Positions 52,401 through 63,603 of a stretch of 64,000 nucleotides of DNA are shown here, one piece after another. Every line of letters starts with the position of its first letter. Within the stretch, counting starts at the first letter, position 1. The notes below the pieces were generated by a model. That model saw only the letters and a program-made list of their open reading frames with translations, ran no database searches and had not been told where the DNA came from. The stretch is from Himantopus leucocephalus (Eukaryota > Chordata > Aves > Charadriiformes > Recurvirostridae). The DNA lies in NCBI GenBank assembly GCA_003993805.1, contig RSEF01000004.1, positions 11,153,966 through 11,217,965 of the forward strand. The letters are read 5' to 3'. The position numbers were made by a program, and so were the translations under genes.

Positions 52401-55400
52401 ACATGGGGTTCCCATAGTGCTCTCAGTGTCGTGAAGGACCAAAGGAATTCAGGTGTCTTTAAATTTGAGAGTCCTGGTCACAAAACTCCAAAATGTCACT
52501 TTAAAATGAAAACAAATGCAGCTGATTGTCCAGTGAAGGCAAGAGACCAAATTGCATAGTCTCTACTTAATATTTGTACTATCTGTTATTTCTGAATTTG
52601 TGAGTTTTATGTTATTTACTCTGAATAGCTATGCATTTTTTATTGCTATTAGCTATTAAAATGACACATTAATTGTTTCTGCAATTAAAAATGTGTTCAA
52701 CTCTCCTCCGTGCCAGCATTTGTGACATTCAGAAGTCATAAACATCAACTACTCCGTCATTTTTGCTGTAAACATGTCCTAGAAAATTCATTTCATACCG
52801 AAGCCAGACTAAGAAACGCACCACAGCGGCATTTTAGAAGTTCTCTCAAGAGTCTTAAAGGACATTAAAACTCTTCCCTTGACCCTTCCCACCAGGTGGA
52901 TACTTTGATTAGTAAACTTAGCCACCGGCTAGACATCCGAGATCATTGGAGTAATGATCTGTGACACATAAATACTCAAGAAGTTAGCAGACAAATGCTG
53001 GCGGAGGCTGCGTACTGTGAAGTCTGAAGGACTATCATCGTTTCAGGCATTTGAACTTTGAACGTTTCAAGCCCCTTTCCATCTGGTAGGCTACAAGAGA
53101 TAGCAAACCACAGGCTTGACCTTGAAGTTTTTGTTTGACTTCTTGTGGTGTTTGAGATGCCAGATGAGGAGAGCAGAGCATTTCTCCTCTCTGCCTACCC
53201 CCATCCTGAAGCCTGTATGTGAGCTCCTGTTGACATGAAGAATGCTTGATGTGAAGAAAGGCTGGTTTTTGTGTTTGTGGTTATCCTGCAGGGAATGACC
53301 ATCCGTCCTCTCGTCGACTTGTTGGCTGTCAAGAGGAAAAGAGAGAGTGCTCCCACAGTGGGAGAGCAGATCCATATTCGGGTAAGTGATGCATCCATCA
53401 ACACACGTCCAGAGCTTTCCAATATGCTTTGCTGATAGCAGTATGGTTCTTCTGAACTGTTGTGTGCCTCCAGGGACTCTACAGCTCTGCAAATTTACCT
53501 GAATCCTCTGCAGGTCAGTCCCTTTCCAGGTTTGAAGTCTTATGCAGCTTCCTAACCGTGGGTTACTATTTGCATTGGACTAGCAGCCACCTACTCAATC
53601 AGGCTGGTGTTGTGTTAGGTGGTGCACAAACATGACAGAAAAAGATAATCACTTGCCCAAAAGTTTATGCTCAAGCCTAACTCTAACTTTTCTGCTTCTC
53701 TGGAAGGAGTGAAAGAAAGAAAATGAGACTCACTTGCTTTTCAGGGGTGGGTTCTCCCATGTGTTCACCAGTCACATCACCACCATCAGTTTGGATATTT
53801 TTGCAAAAAAATTTTGAAAAGAGAGTGTAAGTTTAATACTATAGCGGAGGGAACCACTGAAGCGCCCCCTCTCTGGATGTGTTCAAGGCCAGGTTGCATG
53901 GGGCTTTGAGCATCCTGATCTAGTGGAAAGTGTCCCTGCCCATGGCAGCTGGGGAGTTGGAACCAGACCATCTTTAAGGTCCATTCCAACCCATTCTATG
54001 ATTCTAAGTCCATAACCCAAAGGTGGAATTTAGTTCACCTTGTTCTTGCCATCCAAACGTTGGCCTTCCTAGTTATAAAGGACTTCTTCAGCGTAGTGGG
54101 TCAACTCCATGTGAAAGCAGGGTATTCTGCACACCTAGCTGAGGCTTTGCATTTGCATCTGCATCCAATGTAAAATTATGTTTCTGAATCTAATTGTTTA
54201 TGCCCAGTCACATTTCTGTGGGTAAGGCTCCTTCCGGAATATTTTCTGTCTTCTTTCTGGGTAACTATAAATAAAGACATTAGATCTGAGGACATTTATA
54301 AAAACTGTTCGGCATCCTTACAATTAGGTTGTATTACAGGGCTTTGTCTGAGGTTAACAGAACAGTTCAACAGGGTGGAGAGTCTTTTCCTGTCATGGAC
54401 AGAGAATACTTTCTTCTTTTGTTAGCGTGTGAATAGTAAATCATCTCTGGAAATGTGTTTATTAGGAAAAGCGAGCTGAAAATGGCTTTGTACCACTTAA
54501 GTAGAGCAGGTAACAATGCAGATATTTGGAAGTCAGGGACACAGAAGCCAGAAGCAGCTTTCCTCCTCAAATTTATTTCTCTGTCCTGATAGTCAGGACA
54601 TTCTTGCTCTCAAGAGTGATGATGAGTGGTGGTGGGGGGTGTCATTTGTTGGTCCTCAGACCATACAGCTGCTAATAGCCATGTGAAGACTCTAAACCTG
54701 TACCAGGCTGGAGGGCTGAATGAACTGCTCTGAAACTTTTCTGACTCTGACACCCCCACCCCCCCCAAATTTTTTTTCAAAAAATTAAAGCTGGAGGAAG
54801 CTCCAGGGACATCGGTACCTGAGTGTGGAGAGGCATTGACCCACAGCAGAGCAGAGCCCTGTCCCAGTTTAGAGATGCCAGTGGGGGGGCGGGGGAAATT
54901 GGGAAATTACAGAGATTTAACTTCTAGGTGAAGAAATCAACCTGTCTGGTATGTTTAATATAACTTTAAACAATAATAATGTTTTTGTATAAGGCAAGAT
55001 ATGGCCAATGATTTAATTTAGTGGGACTGTCTGGGGGAAGGCAGTATTTCTTATTCAAGTCAAAGCATCATTTGTACGTTATCTACATCTGTACCCTGAA
55101 GATACTGGTCTCCTGAGACAAATTGTCCTCAAAAACCTCAATATGAGCATTTCCTGCTTATCAAGGCCCAATATGCAGGACGTGCAAACCATCAGCCATC
55201 CTGTACATATCATAAAGAGCAGATCCGTGTCCCTCAGCGGTTATTCTTTGCTCGCGCAGACCTGAAAGCAAGCAGCCAAACCACTTACTGTACTCCAGAA
55301 CCGAGGGATACGCGTGGATGACTGGATGGGGAATTAGCCCGACATCCCCTCTTCTTGTTTACTAGCGCTGTGTACCAAGCTGAAAGCATCTCCCGTTTTG

Positions 55401-58400
55401 TCTGCTGGCTTTTGATGTTTGCTGACTGAGTTCATCACGTATGCAATACATGCAACCGGTGTATAGCAAAATCCTCTCTCCTGTTTAGTTCTTGGATCAT
55501 TTGCTGGCTGGCATTGAAGATATATCTGGACACTGGGGACAGTATTACTGGAAAGACAAGTAAGGATTTGCCAAAATACAACTGTGTACATGTGTAGAAA
55601 AAAATGAGGCTGGTTTCTATTCCTGAAGTTTCCACTGTGGGCAGCTGAGCGTTATTGCTCCCTGTGGCACAGCCCAGGCGACAGAGGGGCAGCTTTTCCT
55701 TGTCCAGGGTGAGACCAGGTTCTCGGGGCGCTTCCCCGCTTGCAGGTGACATATTGTACTTCGCCCTAAAAATACACCTTTCTTCTCTCCTGTTGTGTTT
55801 GTCCCTTCTTGTCAAAAGAAATCTGCTGGAAAGGAAAGAGCCATGTCAGCACAACACACTTGCGCAGCTTCAGCCTGTCCCTGCCTGCGGCGGCACTGCC
55901 CGTGCCCTCCTGCCTCTCCGGCCGTGCGGCCGCTGGGGACCCCAACCCAGTGTGTGCGCAATTAACAGCACAACTATGAGCTTACAGTGCTCGGAGGGGC
56001 AACTGCTTGTTGTCAACTGACAAATTATAGAGGGTCTCTACAGATTTCTCTAGCAAAGTGCTCAATTTTCATTAAGAAAAATTAAGTAGATTGTACACGT
56101 AAGAGATTTATTTTTTTAAAAAAATACAAATAACATAAAATATACTAATAGCAATCTACCAGGTTTAATTCCTTGGCTGTGCAAACACAGATGCAGCTAA
56201 CTTCATGATAAGGACTGATTAATGCTGCTGGCAGGGATTTCCTTAGGAATGCCGGTGCGTGGATGTGCCGCTAGAGGGTACGGGAACCGCTGCTGCCGCG
56301 GAGTGTTCGGGCTCCTGGCGAGAAGGTTTGTGAGCAGCTAACAACAGCCAAACTTGAGCGTCAGTATTTGATACTCGCTAAATCTTTCCCAAAGGTTGGG
56401 CTGCATTTGAGCAGAAAGCGAGAGGAAATGCCTCTAGAGGGAATCTGGAAGTGTTTAAATCTGTTGCATCCCTTGGGGCCGCTGTGTGTACTTGTAGCCC
56501 TTACAGTAATAAGTTCATGATAAATCTGGCACTTTGAGGAATTTTTATTGTATTTGGCAAAATTTTAATATCTTAGCTCGTGTACTGTAGTGCAAAAGTA
56601 ATTCAGACCTGAACTCTGCCATCATTGGTTTCTGGAAAGGAGGTAACGGAATATAATGGGATATGGGACACTCATGGACTATGAACCTGCTGGCTTGCTC
56701 AGGTCTGTTTAGGTGCTGGGGAGTCATGGGAGGAGGCTAAGGATGTCTTGTTTTGTTCTCAAACAGATTAGAATATTTCAACAGCAAATACCTGCAGAAG
56801 ATCCTGCTTCGTGAATACGATCAGCCAAAATCCAGTATCGTGCTTCTCTATGAAAAGCTGGAGCGGAAGCACGCCATTGAGCTGGCAGAAGCAGGGCAGC
56901 TGGGCCATGCCCCGTCTCACCCATCCTTGCTGTAAGTGCCCCCCTGCAGCCAGCCCCTTTCCATCGCTCCTCGCAACCCTCCCACCAGGGGGAACAGTTA
57001 TGAAAAGCTTTTGCAAATTTCTCTGCCTCCTCTGCTCTTCCCTGCTGGGCTGTCCCGTGGGACGGAGCAACATAGCCTGGACAAACGCAAAGTAAAAACT
57101 ATTTAAAGATTAGTAGGTGGGGATTAAAAAAGATCAGGTGGATGAGCATTGATGAACACAGTTTCTGATCTTGTACATGAAGGCTCACCTGTATTCCCCT
57201 CGAGCTACACAGAAATGGTGCTCTGAGGAGGATGCTCTTGCACCATTTTTGATGGCTTTGCACCATTACACGCACTGAAGGAACCAACAGCAAGAATGAG
57301 CATTGGCTGAGACAGCAGGGGCAAATATTTGCGTGTCAGAATGGCCATCCCATCTCTCGTAGATGGTTCTGCTCTGCCACAGCTCCCCACAGCTCTTCTA
57401 TCTCCCTGGGAGCACACGGGCGGCACAGCTCTGGTGCAAATGCCAAATGTCCCTTCTGCAGTAAGCTTCATCCGCAAGGATTAGCTGCTGCTGGTGTCCT
57501 CTGGTGGTGGGCTCCGAAAGGGCTGCTGTGAACACTGGGCTTTGGGGGTGCACTGGTTGTGCTGCTGTGCATCTTCCAAAATAAGGTGTTCCGGTTTTCT
57601 TTGCAGCAACGACAGGACTGTCGTGATGGACAAAAAATTGGAGGATACTCTGAATCCAGATGTCCTGGAAAATATACAGGAAATATTGGCAAGGAACCTG
57701 TACCGAATAAGGAGAACGGTATAACTCTTCCCTCGATCTGTATTTTAGATGTCCAATAACAAAAGTTATCTCAGTTATCCTAACAGCCTGAGCAGATGTT
57801 ATGAATATTTACATAATTACTAATGATGTCTCTTTGTGAGCAGAGAATAGTTGGCTGTGTGAAGCCAGATCCAGTTTCCAAGTCAGTGGCACATTTCTGT
57901 TTGCAGCATGACAGCTTTTGAAAGGTTCACCCAGTCAGCCTATAATTTCACGAAGTATTTTAGGCACCAGTACCCAGAACCAGAAAGGAGAAAGGAGGAG
58001 CACACGGATCTTCAGGCATCAGGTTAGCAGATGCAGCAGTTGCAACAGCTCCTGGGGTGATCCTCACGTTGCACTTTTTCCCATAGAAGAGAGCACAGTC
58101 AGCGAGCTGCGAGTAAGAATTAATCTGAAGACGTCTTAAAAACGCTTGGCAGTTTTGCCATGAAACTGGTGCAACTGGTAAATAGCATAGAAAACACTTG
58201 CTGTTTACAGAATAACTCATGAATAATCTGCCTGAGGTTTTACACAGCACCTAGGGCTGTGCGTTGTAATTGGTGTTCACATGGTGATACGTGGAGCCTT
58301 ATCCTTAAAATCCACCTAAGCCTTTGTTTTACGGATTATGCACGAAATACTGAGTCCTTGGGGATGCGGCTGGTGTGGGCAGCTCAGCACGGAGGGGTCA

Positions 58401-61400
58401 ACCACCCCCTCCTCTCCCGTTGCTGAGCTGAGAGAAGCAACTAGATAAAGCTGGGAGGAAACCTATAGAAATGGGGAATGGGGTGAAGATGAAGGCATAG
58501 CTCCTGTTTGCGCTTACTCCTGCCTAAATCCAGCCTCACCCCTTGTAGTGGCAGAGTTATCCCAACTCCCAGTGAGGGTGGTGGGAGATCTAACTTTGGC
58601 TGGTTTACGGCTTTTGAAGCAGGATTTATGGTTCCTGTGGATTGCACGGTTCGTATATGAAGGTGGGGCTGATATGAAATGTTGGAGGGCTGGGCAGAGG
58701 CACTGAGGCTGAAGACACCTTGAACAGAGTAGTTGCACTAGGCTGGCATGTCACCTAGATTAATAGAGATGCATCTCGGTCTTGTTATTCAGTGATCGCT
58801 TGGGCAATTTTGCATAAAGAAGCAGAGTTTGGAGTCCCGCCTTCCTTCTCTGGCTTTTTCCCTCTGTCCCCACCTCTCATACCTGGGTGCATCAGTTTAT
58901 CCCAATAAGTAGGCAGGATGGTCAATGGGAGCGAAGGACCTTGGGAGACACAGGCACCAGTGAAGGGATGCTGCTGCCGAGAGAGGGATGGTCCCACCTC
59001 CAACAGCCGTCTCTCTGGTGCCACGTGCAGGGGCCGGCATACAACAGGCACACCCTTCCTGGAGAGACCGAGCCCGTGGAGCGCGCCAAGGAGATCCTGA
59101 TCCTCCGGCACAAAAGCCTGCAGGTGGAAGTGAGCAGAGGTGACCCGGCCAGCTCCAGCAAGGAGGTAAGAGGGAGCGGGGAAAGGCTTGGACCCGCAGA
59201 GACCAGGCGCGGGCAGCTTTCCCTGTGAAGTTGTAACAAGCGCTAGGAATAGTGTGGTTTGTTGCTAGTGGTGTTTCCTTTTAAAGACAAATCCTGCTGC
59301 CTTAAATTTANAAATTAAAAAAAAAAAAAAAAAAAGTGTCTCTCAATCCTAAATTGCATTCCAGTGAGTACGAGATACCGAGGGGTATGTGTGGAAAAAT
59401 CGACCGAAGTCCTGATAAACAAATGAGCCATCTTGGGCGCAGCACAGTTCAGTGAACACAGGCTTCCATCCATGCTAGGAAAGTTATTTACTGAGCAAAT
59501 GTTATTAATTGAGCTTCAGTCTGTAGATTCAGAGGTCTGCTCTTCCCGTGTTTTCTTATCTGGGAGATTTCTCCAAAGGCGGGAATTTCGTTCACCCATT
59601 GTCAGTGGTCCGGATGGACCGTAAATATTTGGAACTATTCGGTGGCTTTTTTTCCTCCCCCAACTCTTTTGAAAGGACAGAAGCATTATTGTGAGCTTTC
59701 TTATTTATTCTGGAGGTGAGTTTTTGTTTTTAAAAGCAGCTACAGTTCTGGGCAGACTTGAAGAAAGTAAAACAGAGGGAAGTGTCGCATACCGGATTCC
59801 TGAGAGAACCACTTTGAGTCCAAATTTACTGCTGGAGCAGCTCCACATTGGTTCATGTTCTGAACTAGAGGAGAAACAAGGTAAATACAGTGTCTGTGAC
59901 TGGTGAAGACTTTTGCCGACTTCTTCGGAGATCAGTGAGAGAAGCTGAGCCAACATTTCCTCGTGGAAAGATGAAATGGTCCAGGAATGGTGTATGAGGA
60001 GTGGGCTCGGTCTTTTCAGTTCCTCTCATCCTCTGTAACTCTTGCTCTAGAGGAGGACCCCCACCGTATTTTGCTCCCAAACCCCCAGGTCAGCAGCATT
60101 AATTGCTGAGCCATCCCATAATTTCACCTACTTCTCCAAATCTTGAGCTAGAGCGCTCTCCAAGTGCAAACTGTGGTGTCTAATCTGGGCAGCAAGGCTC
60201 CATCACTAAGGAGAACAGAATGACCTTTTAAAAAGAAATAATTTATCTTTCTTTATTTAGATAGTAATTTTCCAGGACAGCACAAGGACTCGGGACTGCC
60301 GCAGGCTTTCTTCCACTCTGATTTCTTTGTTCAAATGCCAGTCATTGAAGAGCTCACGGAGAACGGCAGTAACACACCAAATGCCGCTGCTTCTCAGCCC
60401 TCCATTCACAGAAAGGTGTTCCGGCTCTTGCAAACAACTTAAAAGATTTAATTTGATCATTTACATGCTGATTGGTACTTACAATTCAAAATAGATAGGC
60501 AAGAACATGGCATGTTCCTGTAGAACATTTGGTATAATTAAACTTCAAAAGAACAACATCAAGCTGGGGCTGATTTTGAGCACGTTACATACTTTAAGGA
60601 CATTTGATTGTTAACCCTCGCGCTCCTGCTTTCCTCTTCTCTGCTGCTCCCATCAGGTACTGCGGTGTGTTTGGTGGGAAATTCAGCACCTTTGGGAAGA
60701 CCACTTCTGTTACTTTGAGCGCTTACAGCTGGCCTTTTGGAGGACCGAATATTTTGGGGGGAATTGCAAAAGCAACAAAACTTGCTCTGTCTCTGTACTG
60801 ACTTACGGATGGTGGCGAGTGCTCCTATGGATTATGCAAAATGCCAATTGGATGCTGAATACTACTGTCTCATAGGAGTAATTTGTTGGTGCTAATTACA
60901 CCTCTGTACAGCAGCTACCTTTGCTTTGTGGCAGTCTAAGTGAAGCAGATGTAAATACTGAGAGCTGATTCCAGTGGCATCTCTAAGGGTGATGCCAAAC
61001 CCAGGAAGCATCCCTCTGCACCCAAAAGGAAACGTCAGGTGTGTTTTGTGTGATCAGCAGCTTATCTGCTAATCTTTCAGAATAGCTGCCTCATTTTACT
61101 GCGGATAGAAGTAAGGCGATACCCCAAAATGATGGGATAATGTTCTAAAAGCACCCTGGAATATTAACGTGAGGTGGGAGAGTGGGTGAACGCTGTTACT
61201 TCACGCTGTAGGAGGACAGATTGCAGAATTTGTCAGCAGAAAGAAGGAACACTGCTAAAAAGTAGACTTCAACCCATTAAAAGCGGCTTGATATTTTAAA
61301 TTTTGGGGAATAAATTAAGCCACTCGGATTTAGTTTCATGCCAAGTTGACAAGCAAATGACATTTTCCTGGTTAAAAAAGAGACGAATGGAAAAATATAG

Positions 61401-63603
61401 CTAGTTAGTGTTTGAGATTTTTCTAATTGTCAGATACTCCATCTTTCGCAGTCCCAAAGGGAGGGGTTTGGCCTTCCAGGTTTTGAGTCAGCAAGAAAAA
61501 ATTAGGCGCTGTCATGCCACACATTTTTCTATTCCGCATTTCACCACGAGATGGAAGCATTACAACTGTGTTTGCAAACTCAACTGGAAATCCAGGAACA
61601 GTGAAACAAACTTCAAGCAAAGGGCCACTGAAAACCCTCTGGTGCCGGTGAAACGCCTGCTCGTCTTCGATTGCCAGTCTATTTGAAAAAATCTTTGGCC
61701 GTGCATTCAATCAGTTAGGTGTTATCAGCTGAGTGGAGAATTAAAAAATCCCTTCGCTTCAGTAGAAACACTGCTTTCTCTGCTCGCTGGCTGTCTGCAT
61801 ATATATTTTTCTTTTTCAGTGAAGTCAGTTAGTCCTTTGCTATGAAAATATGAAGCTGTTGCAGCTCAGTTAGATTCATCTCATAATATATTAGGTGCTG
61901 ATTGGTCTTTTCCCGCTGTACCGGTCACCGCAACATAAGATATGTATGGAAGAATATCCTTCTATAGGTCCGGCTCCCCCAGGCTGGGGAGGAGCGGAGA
62001 GTGAAGTTCAGCTCGCCCAGTGGACAATCCACCTCCTTCCACAGTTGGTGCAGACAAAGCGGAACCTTCTCCAGGACAGGCGCCAGTCCATGACCAATGC
62101 CTGGCTTCAGCCAGGGCGAATTACCTCTTCTCTCTAACCTGGGTGGCTCTAGGTGCCTTGGGGGTCTACTGCACTTTAGGTGCCTGCCTTCGCTTTTACA
62201 GCAGTGCTGCGTTAGAAGCCCCTGCCGAGGAGGGGTTGCAGAGTGAATTGGGAAGGTAGAGAACAGAAGTGAGAAAAGAACAATCCTCATCCTTCCCGAG
62301 CCAACGGTGCGGGTTACATGATTTACACCAGGCAGGGAAACCTTGGCAGGCCTGCGAGGTGACTTCAGATCTGAATCGTAGCCCAGAGGATTAACTCCAA
62401 GACTATCTATTTCCAGCAGAAATTTCTCCTTCCTCCGCCTAAGGACAAAATTCCTTCCGAAGACTGCTGCTTCCTGGAGCTGTGCATCGCGCTGGCTCTG
62501 AATGCTGTCTGGATTTTGGGCTTGCCTTATTTTAGGCAGGGATCCAACACAGAGTACACTGGCAGGGCGGTTTTGGAGACCCAGGGTAGCTTTTATTTAC
62601 CACTGAGCACCCAGAAAATCCCTGCACCTGTAGCCAGGCAACTTCGTCCTCTTTTCTTCTGCCAGAACACGAGTGCACTCCCCCAGAAGGAGCTCATTTG
62701 GAGCTGCCTGTAAGCCATGTGCGTAAATGACATACTGCCTTTGGTAATTATGTCGGAGCCCTTTCATGGAGCATGCTCTGAGAATTGTTAGATGCCCCTG
62801 GGAATGGCTTTCCAGGGAGCCGGGGATGCTGCTGGAGCCGGGAAGGCATTGTTATTAAAATGGTCAATAAAAGTGCGAACAAGGGATGGAGGGCATCGGT
62901 CCTCGTTAGGGGAGGGAGGAGAACGAACCAAAACAACACACAAAACCAGGCTGGGAGGTGTCCAGAGTTATTTTGGCAGTCTGGGCTTCTGGACCGAGGT
63001 GCCAAATCACAGCTGCATAGGAGACTTATTCCCAGTTTACAGAAGCACTGAATGATTCAGGCAGCATTATGCTACCTGATTTATATTATTTTTTTTTTTT
63101 CCTGAAGGATGGAGATTAGCACTGGAGTGAAAGGACAGGGAGCTCATTAGTGCAAGCTTGTTACCTGCCTCCTTGGCCTGCAGCCGAGATGGGGAGCAGC
63201 CAAGGTGGGAAAAGTCCCTGTCCTGGGGATGGGCTTCGCCTCCCGCGCTCGCCTGCCCCAGGGCTGCTCCTTCCCACCCTGTCTGCTGAATCACTCCTGG
63301 AGAGCTCAGACCTCTTCCACCAACTTGAAACAAGTCAGCGTTTGTAAATATTTCCTGCCATCTAGTTGGTCTATTTTTAGCAATAGTTCTTTTTGTTTTT
63401 CTTGGCAAAAGTAAAACAAATGGAAACGGAGTCCTTGGGGATTGCAGATGCCTTGTTTGTGAAGCAGGAGTGTCATTAACAGACTTGCTAGCAATCTTCA
63501 TAAATGCATTAAAGTACTTTTCTTCCTTAATCACAGAAGGATGACTCCTATTCAGCGCAGGGCGACGCCAGCACGCAGCCCAGGCTGTGCCGCTCCTTCA
63601 CCG
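37208..63603 (+). CDS. SLC9A-family plasma-membrane Na+/H+ exchanger (NHE2/NHE1-like), 11 exons, 3' incomplete
   Basis: Coding exons: 37208-37472, 39073-39536, 39906-40156, 45004-45221, 48657-48853, 53292-53381, 55489-55559, 56767-56931, 57607-57718, 59031-59165 and 63537-63603. They total 2035 bases, all joints keep phase, and they give 678 residues plus one base. NHEs exchange extracellular Na+ for cytosolic H+, controlling pH and volume. Seen in the protein are a hydrophobic N-terminus and two N-glycosylation sequons (Asn44, Asn55). The amiloride-region motif [14 protein letters not shown] (137-150) is present. The ion-site motif [13 protein letters not shown] carries Glu234, Asn238 and Asp239, and YGGLRGAI spans 426-433. 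A CHP-binding-type helix [17 protein letters not shown] starts at 496, and the NHE2-like tail motif YNRHTL...AKEIL follows. The start is fixed by an in-frame TGA at 37160. The family is certain but the subtype is not: the core resembles NHE2 and the 466-519 stretch NHE1. Confidence 0.93.
37473..39072 (+). other. NHE-like intron 1
   Basis: GTAAGG to CCCCCTTCCAG. Contains the 140-base single-N duplication at 38452-38730; otherwise nothing recognised. Confidence 0.85.
38452..38730. repeat. ~140-bp direct duplication around a single N
   Basis: 38452-38591 and 38593-38730 are the same sequence with a few substitutions and a T-run length difference, separated by the N at 38592. It has the look of two alleles or contig ends joined end to end inside intron 1. 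Confidence 0.9.
39073..39536 (+). CDS. NHE-like exon 2 (transport core, ion-binding motif)
   Basis: Residues 89-243. Acceptor CTTCCAG, donor GTG/GTAAGG. Encodes [19 protein letters not shown], the [20 protein letters not shown] region tied to amiloride-type inhibitor binding in NHE1, SAVDPVAV-type helix (here [15 protein letters not shown]), and [12 protein letters not shown] with the family's essential Glu-Asn-Asp residues intact. This argues for a working antiporter. Confidence 0.95.
39906..40156 (+). CDS. NHE-like exon 3
   Basis: Residues 244-326 plus two bases of Ala327. Acceptor TTTTCATGCAG; donor GTGGC/GTAAGT, where the apparent stop TAA belongs to the intron. Contains [32 protein letters not shown] and MFHLSGIVA, all hallmark NHE membrane helices. 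Confidence 0.95.
40157..45003 (+). other. NHE-like intron 3
   Basis: GTAAGT to TTTTCTCAG. Holds the single-N duplication at 40763-40993; no exon or RNA gene recognised in the rest. Confidence 0.85.
40763..40993. repeat. ~115-bp direct duplication around a single N
   Basis: 40763-40879 and 40881-40993 are the same sequence with one base change and a 4-base indel, separated by the N at 40880. Another unmerged overlap. Confidence 0.9.
45004..45221 (+). CDS. NHE-like exon 4
   Basis: Completes Ala327, then residues 328-399 plus one base of Gly400. Acceptor TTTTCTCAG, donor G/GTATGG. Contains [17 protein letters not shown] and [20 protein letters not shown]. By eye, about 53 of 73 positions match human NHE2 as I remember it and about 48 match NHE1. 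Confidence 0.95.
45222..48656 (+). other. NHE-like intron 4
   Basis: GTATGG to GCTTTTCAG. Carries a minus-strand CR1 fragment at 45915-46107; nothing else recognised. Confidence 0.85.
45915..46107 (-). mobile_element. CR1 LINE 3'-end fragment
   Basis: Running left to right it reads as the reverse complement of a CR1 3' end: CAGAATCA..., then GGTTGGCAGGGACCTCTTGAGATCATTTGGTCCAACCCCCTG, GGATGGAGACTCTCCAGCCTCCCTGGG-type and CCAACCTCACACTAA. These are the canonical avian CR1 blocks, somewhat diverged. Truncated, no ORF. Confidence 0.85.
48657..48853 (+). CDS. NHE-like exon 5
   Basis: Completes Gly400, then residues 401-465. Acceptor TGCTTTTCAG, donor CAG/GTAAAA. Contains [20 protein letters not shown] and the last membrane helix [12 protein letters not shown]. 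The loop [11 protein letters not shown] is two residues shorter than the corresponding loop of human NHE2 as I remember it. Confidence 0.94.
48854..53291 (+). other. NHE-like intron 5
   Basis: GTAAAA to ATCCTGCAG. A somewhat GC-richer patch near 49870-50800 gives overlapping long open frames on both strands with no homology I recognise. No exon supported. Confidence 0.8.
53292..53381 (+). CDS. NHE-like exon 6
   Basis: Residues 466-495 (30 codons, phase 0): [16 protein letters not shown]... ending IHIR, donor GTAAGT. The first 14 residues are as in NHE1; NHE2 differs at several of them. Confidence 0.95.
53382..55488 (+). other. NHE-like intron 6
   Basis: GTAAGT to CCTGTTTAG. Contains a plus-strand CR1 fragment at 53864-54008. 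Confidence 0.85.
53864..54008 (+). mobile_element. CR1 LINE 3'-end fragment
   Basis: Contains TCTGGATGTGTTCAAGGCCAGG, GGGGCTTTGAGCATCCTGATCTAGTGGAA, GTGTCCCTGCCCATGGCAG, CTTTAAGGTCCATTCCAACC and the CR1 terminal ATTCTATGATTCT. This is the last ~145 bases of a chicken-type CR1, in sense orientation relative to the exchanger gene. Confidence 0.92.
55489..55559 (+). CDS. NHE-like exon 7 (CHP-binding region)
   Basis: Residues 496-518 plus two bases of Lys519. Acceptor CTGTTTAG, donor [31 protein letters not shown] corresponds to the amphipathic helix where NHE1 binds calcineurin-B homologous proteins (CHP1/2). Confidence 0.93.
55560..56766 (+). other. NHE-like intron 7
   Basis: GTAAGG to TCTCAAACAG. 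Nothing recognised. Confidence 0.85.
56767..56931 (+). CDS. NHE-like exon 8
   Basis: Completes Lys519, then residues 520-573 plus two bases of Leu574. Donor TTGCT/GTAAGT. Contains [36 protein letters not shown] and [17 protein letters not shown], following the NHE2/NHE4 cytosolic regulatory segment. Confidence 0.93.
57607..57718 (+). CDS. NHE-like exon 9
   Basis: Completes Leu574, then residues 575-611 ([20 protein letters not shown]...[10 protein letters not shown]). Acceptor TCTTTGCAG. The donor ACG/GTATAA is weaker than the others in this gene. Confidence 0.9.
57719..59030 (+). other. NHE-like intron 9
   Basis: GTATAA to CACGTGCAG. Contains a possible cryptic exon at 57907-58022, discussed under rejected items. 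Confidence 0.75.
59031..59165 (+). CDS. NHE-like exon 10
   Basis: Residues 612-656 (45 codons, phase 0): [20 protein letters not shown] then [10 protein letters not shown]. Aligns with the SYNRHSL...AKEILIRR stretch in the NHE2/NHE4 tail. Donor GAG/GTAAGA. Confidence 0.9.
59166..63536 (+). other. NHE-like intron 10
   Basis: GTAAGA to CTTAATCACAG. Single N at 59311 just before a long A run, probably a homopolymer assembly problem. I see no conserved exon, though poorly conserved tail exons could escape reading by eye. Confidence 0.65.
63537..63603 (+). CDS. NHE-like exon 11 (tail, continues beyond the window)
   Basis: Residues 657-678 plus one base ([20 protein letters not shown]...), acceptor AATCACAG, donor G/GTAAGC. 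Supported by splice sites and matching phase rather than by strong homology, since NHE tails diverge quickly here. The stop codon is not in the window. Confidence 0.7.

Noticed and set aside
57907..58022. Possible extra NHE exon after a TTTGCAG acceptor (one frame contains SAYNFTKYF, faintly like the NHE SYNRH motif)
   Set aside because: Joined to exon 9 (phase 0) it hits TGA after four codons, and the donor GTTAGC is weak. The genuine YNRHTL...AKEIL exon at 59031 joins exon 9 in phase. It could still be a rare truncating alternative exon.
60655..60801. Possible NHE tail exon after a CATCAG (reads [14 protein letters not shown]...)
   Set aside because: No resemblance to any NHE tail, no good donor, and a stop soon after; exon 10 already joins exon 11 in phase.
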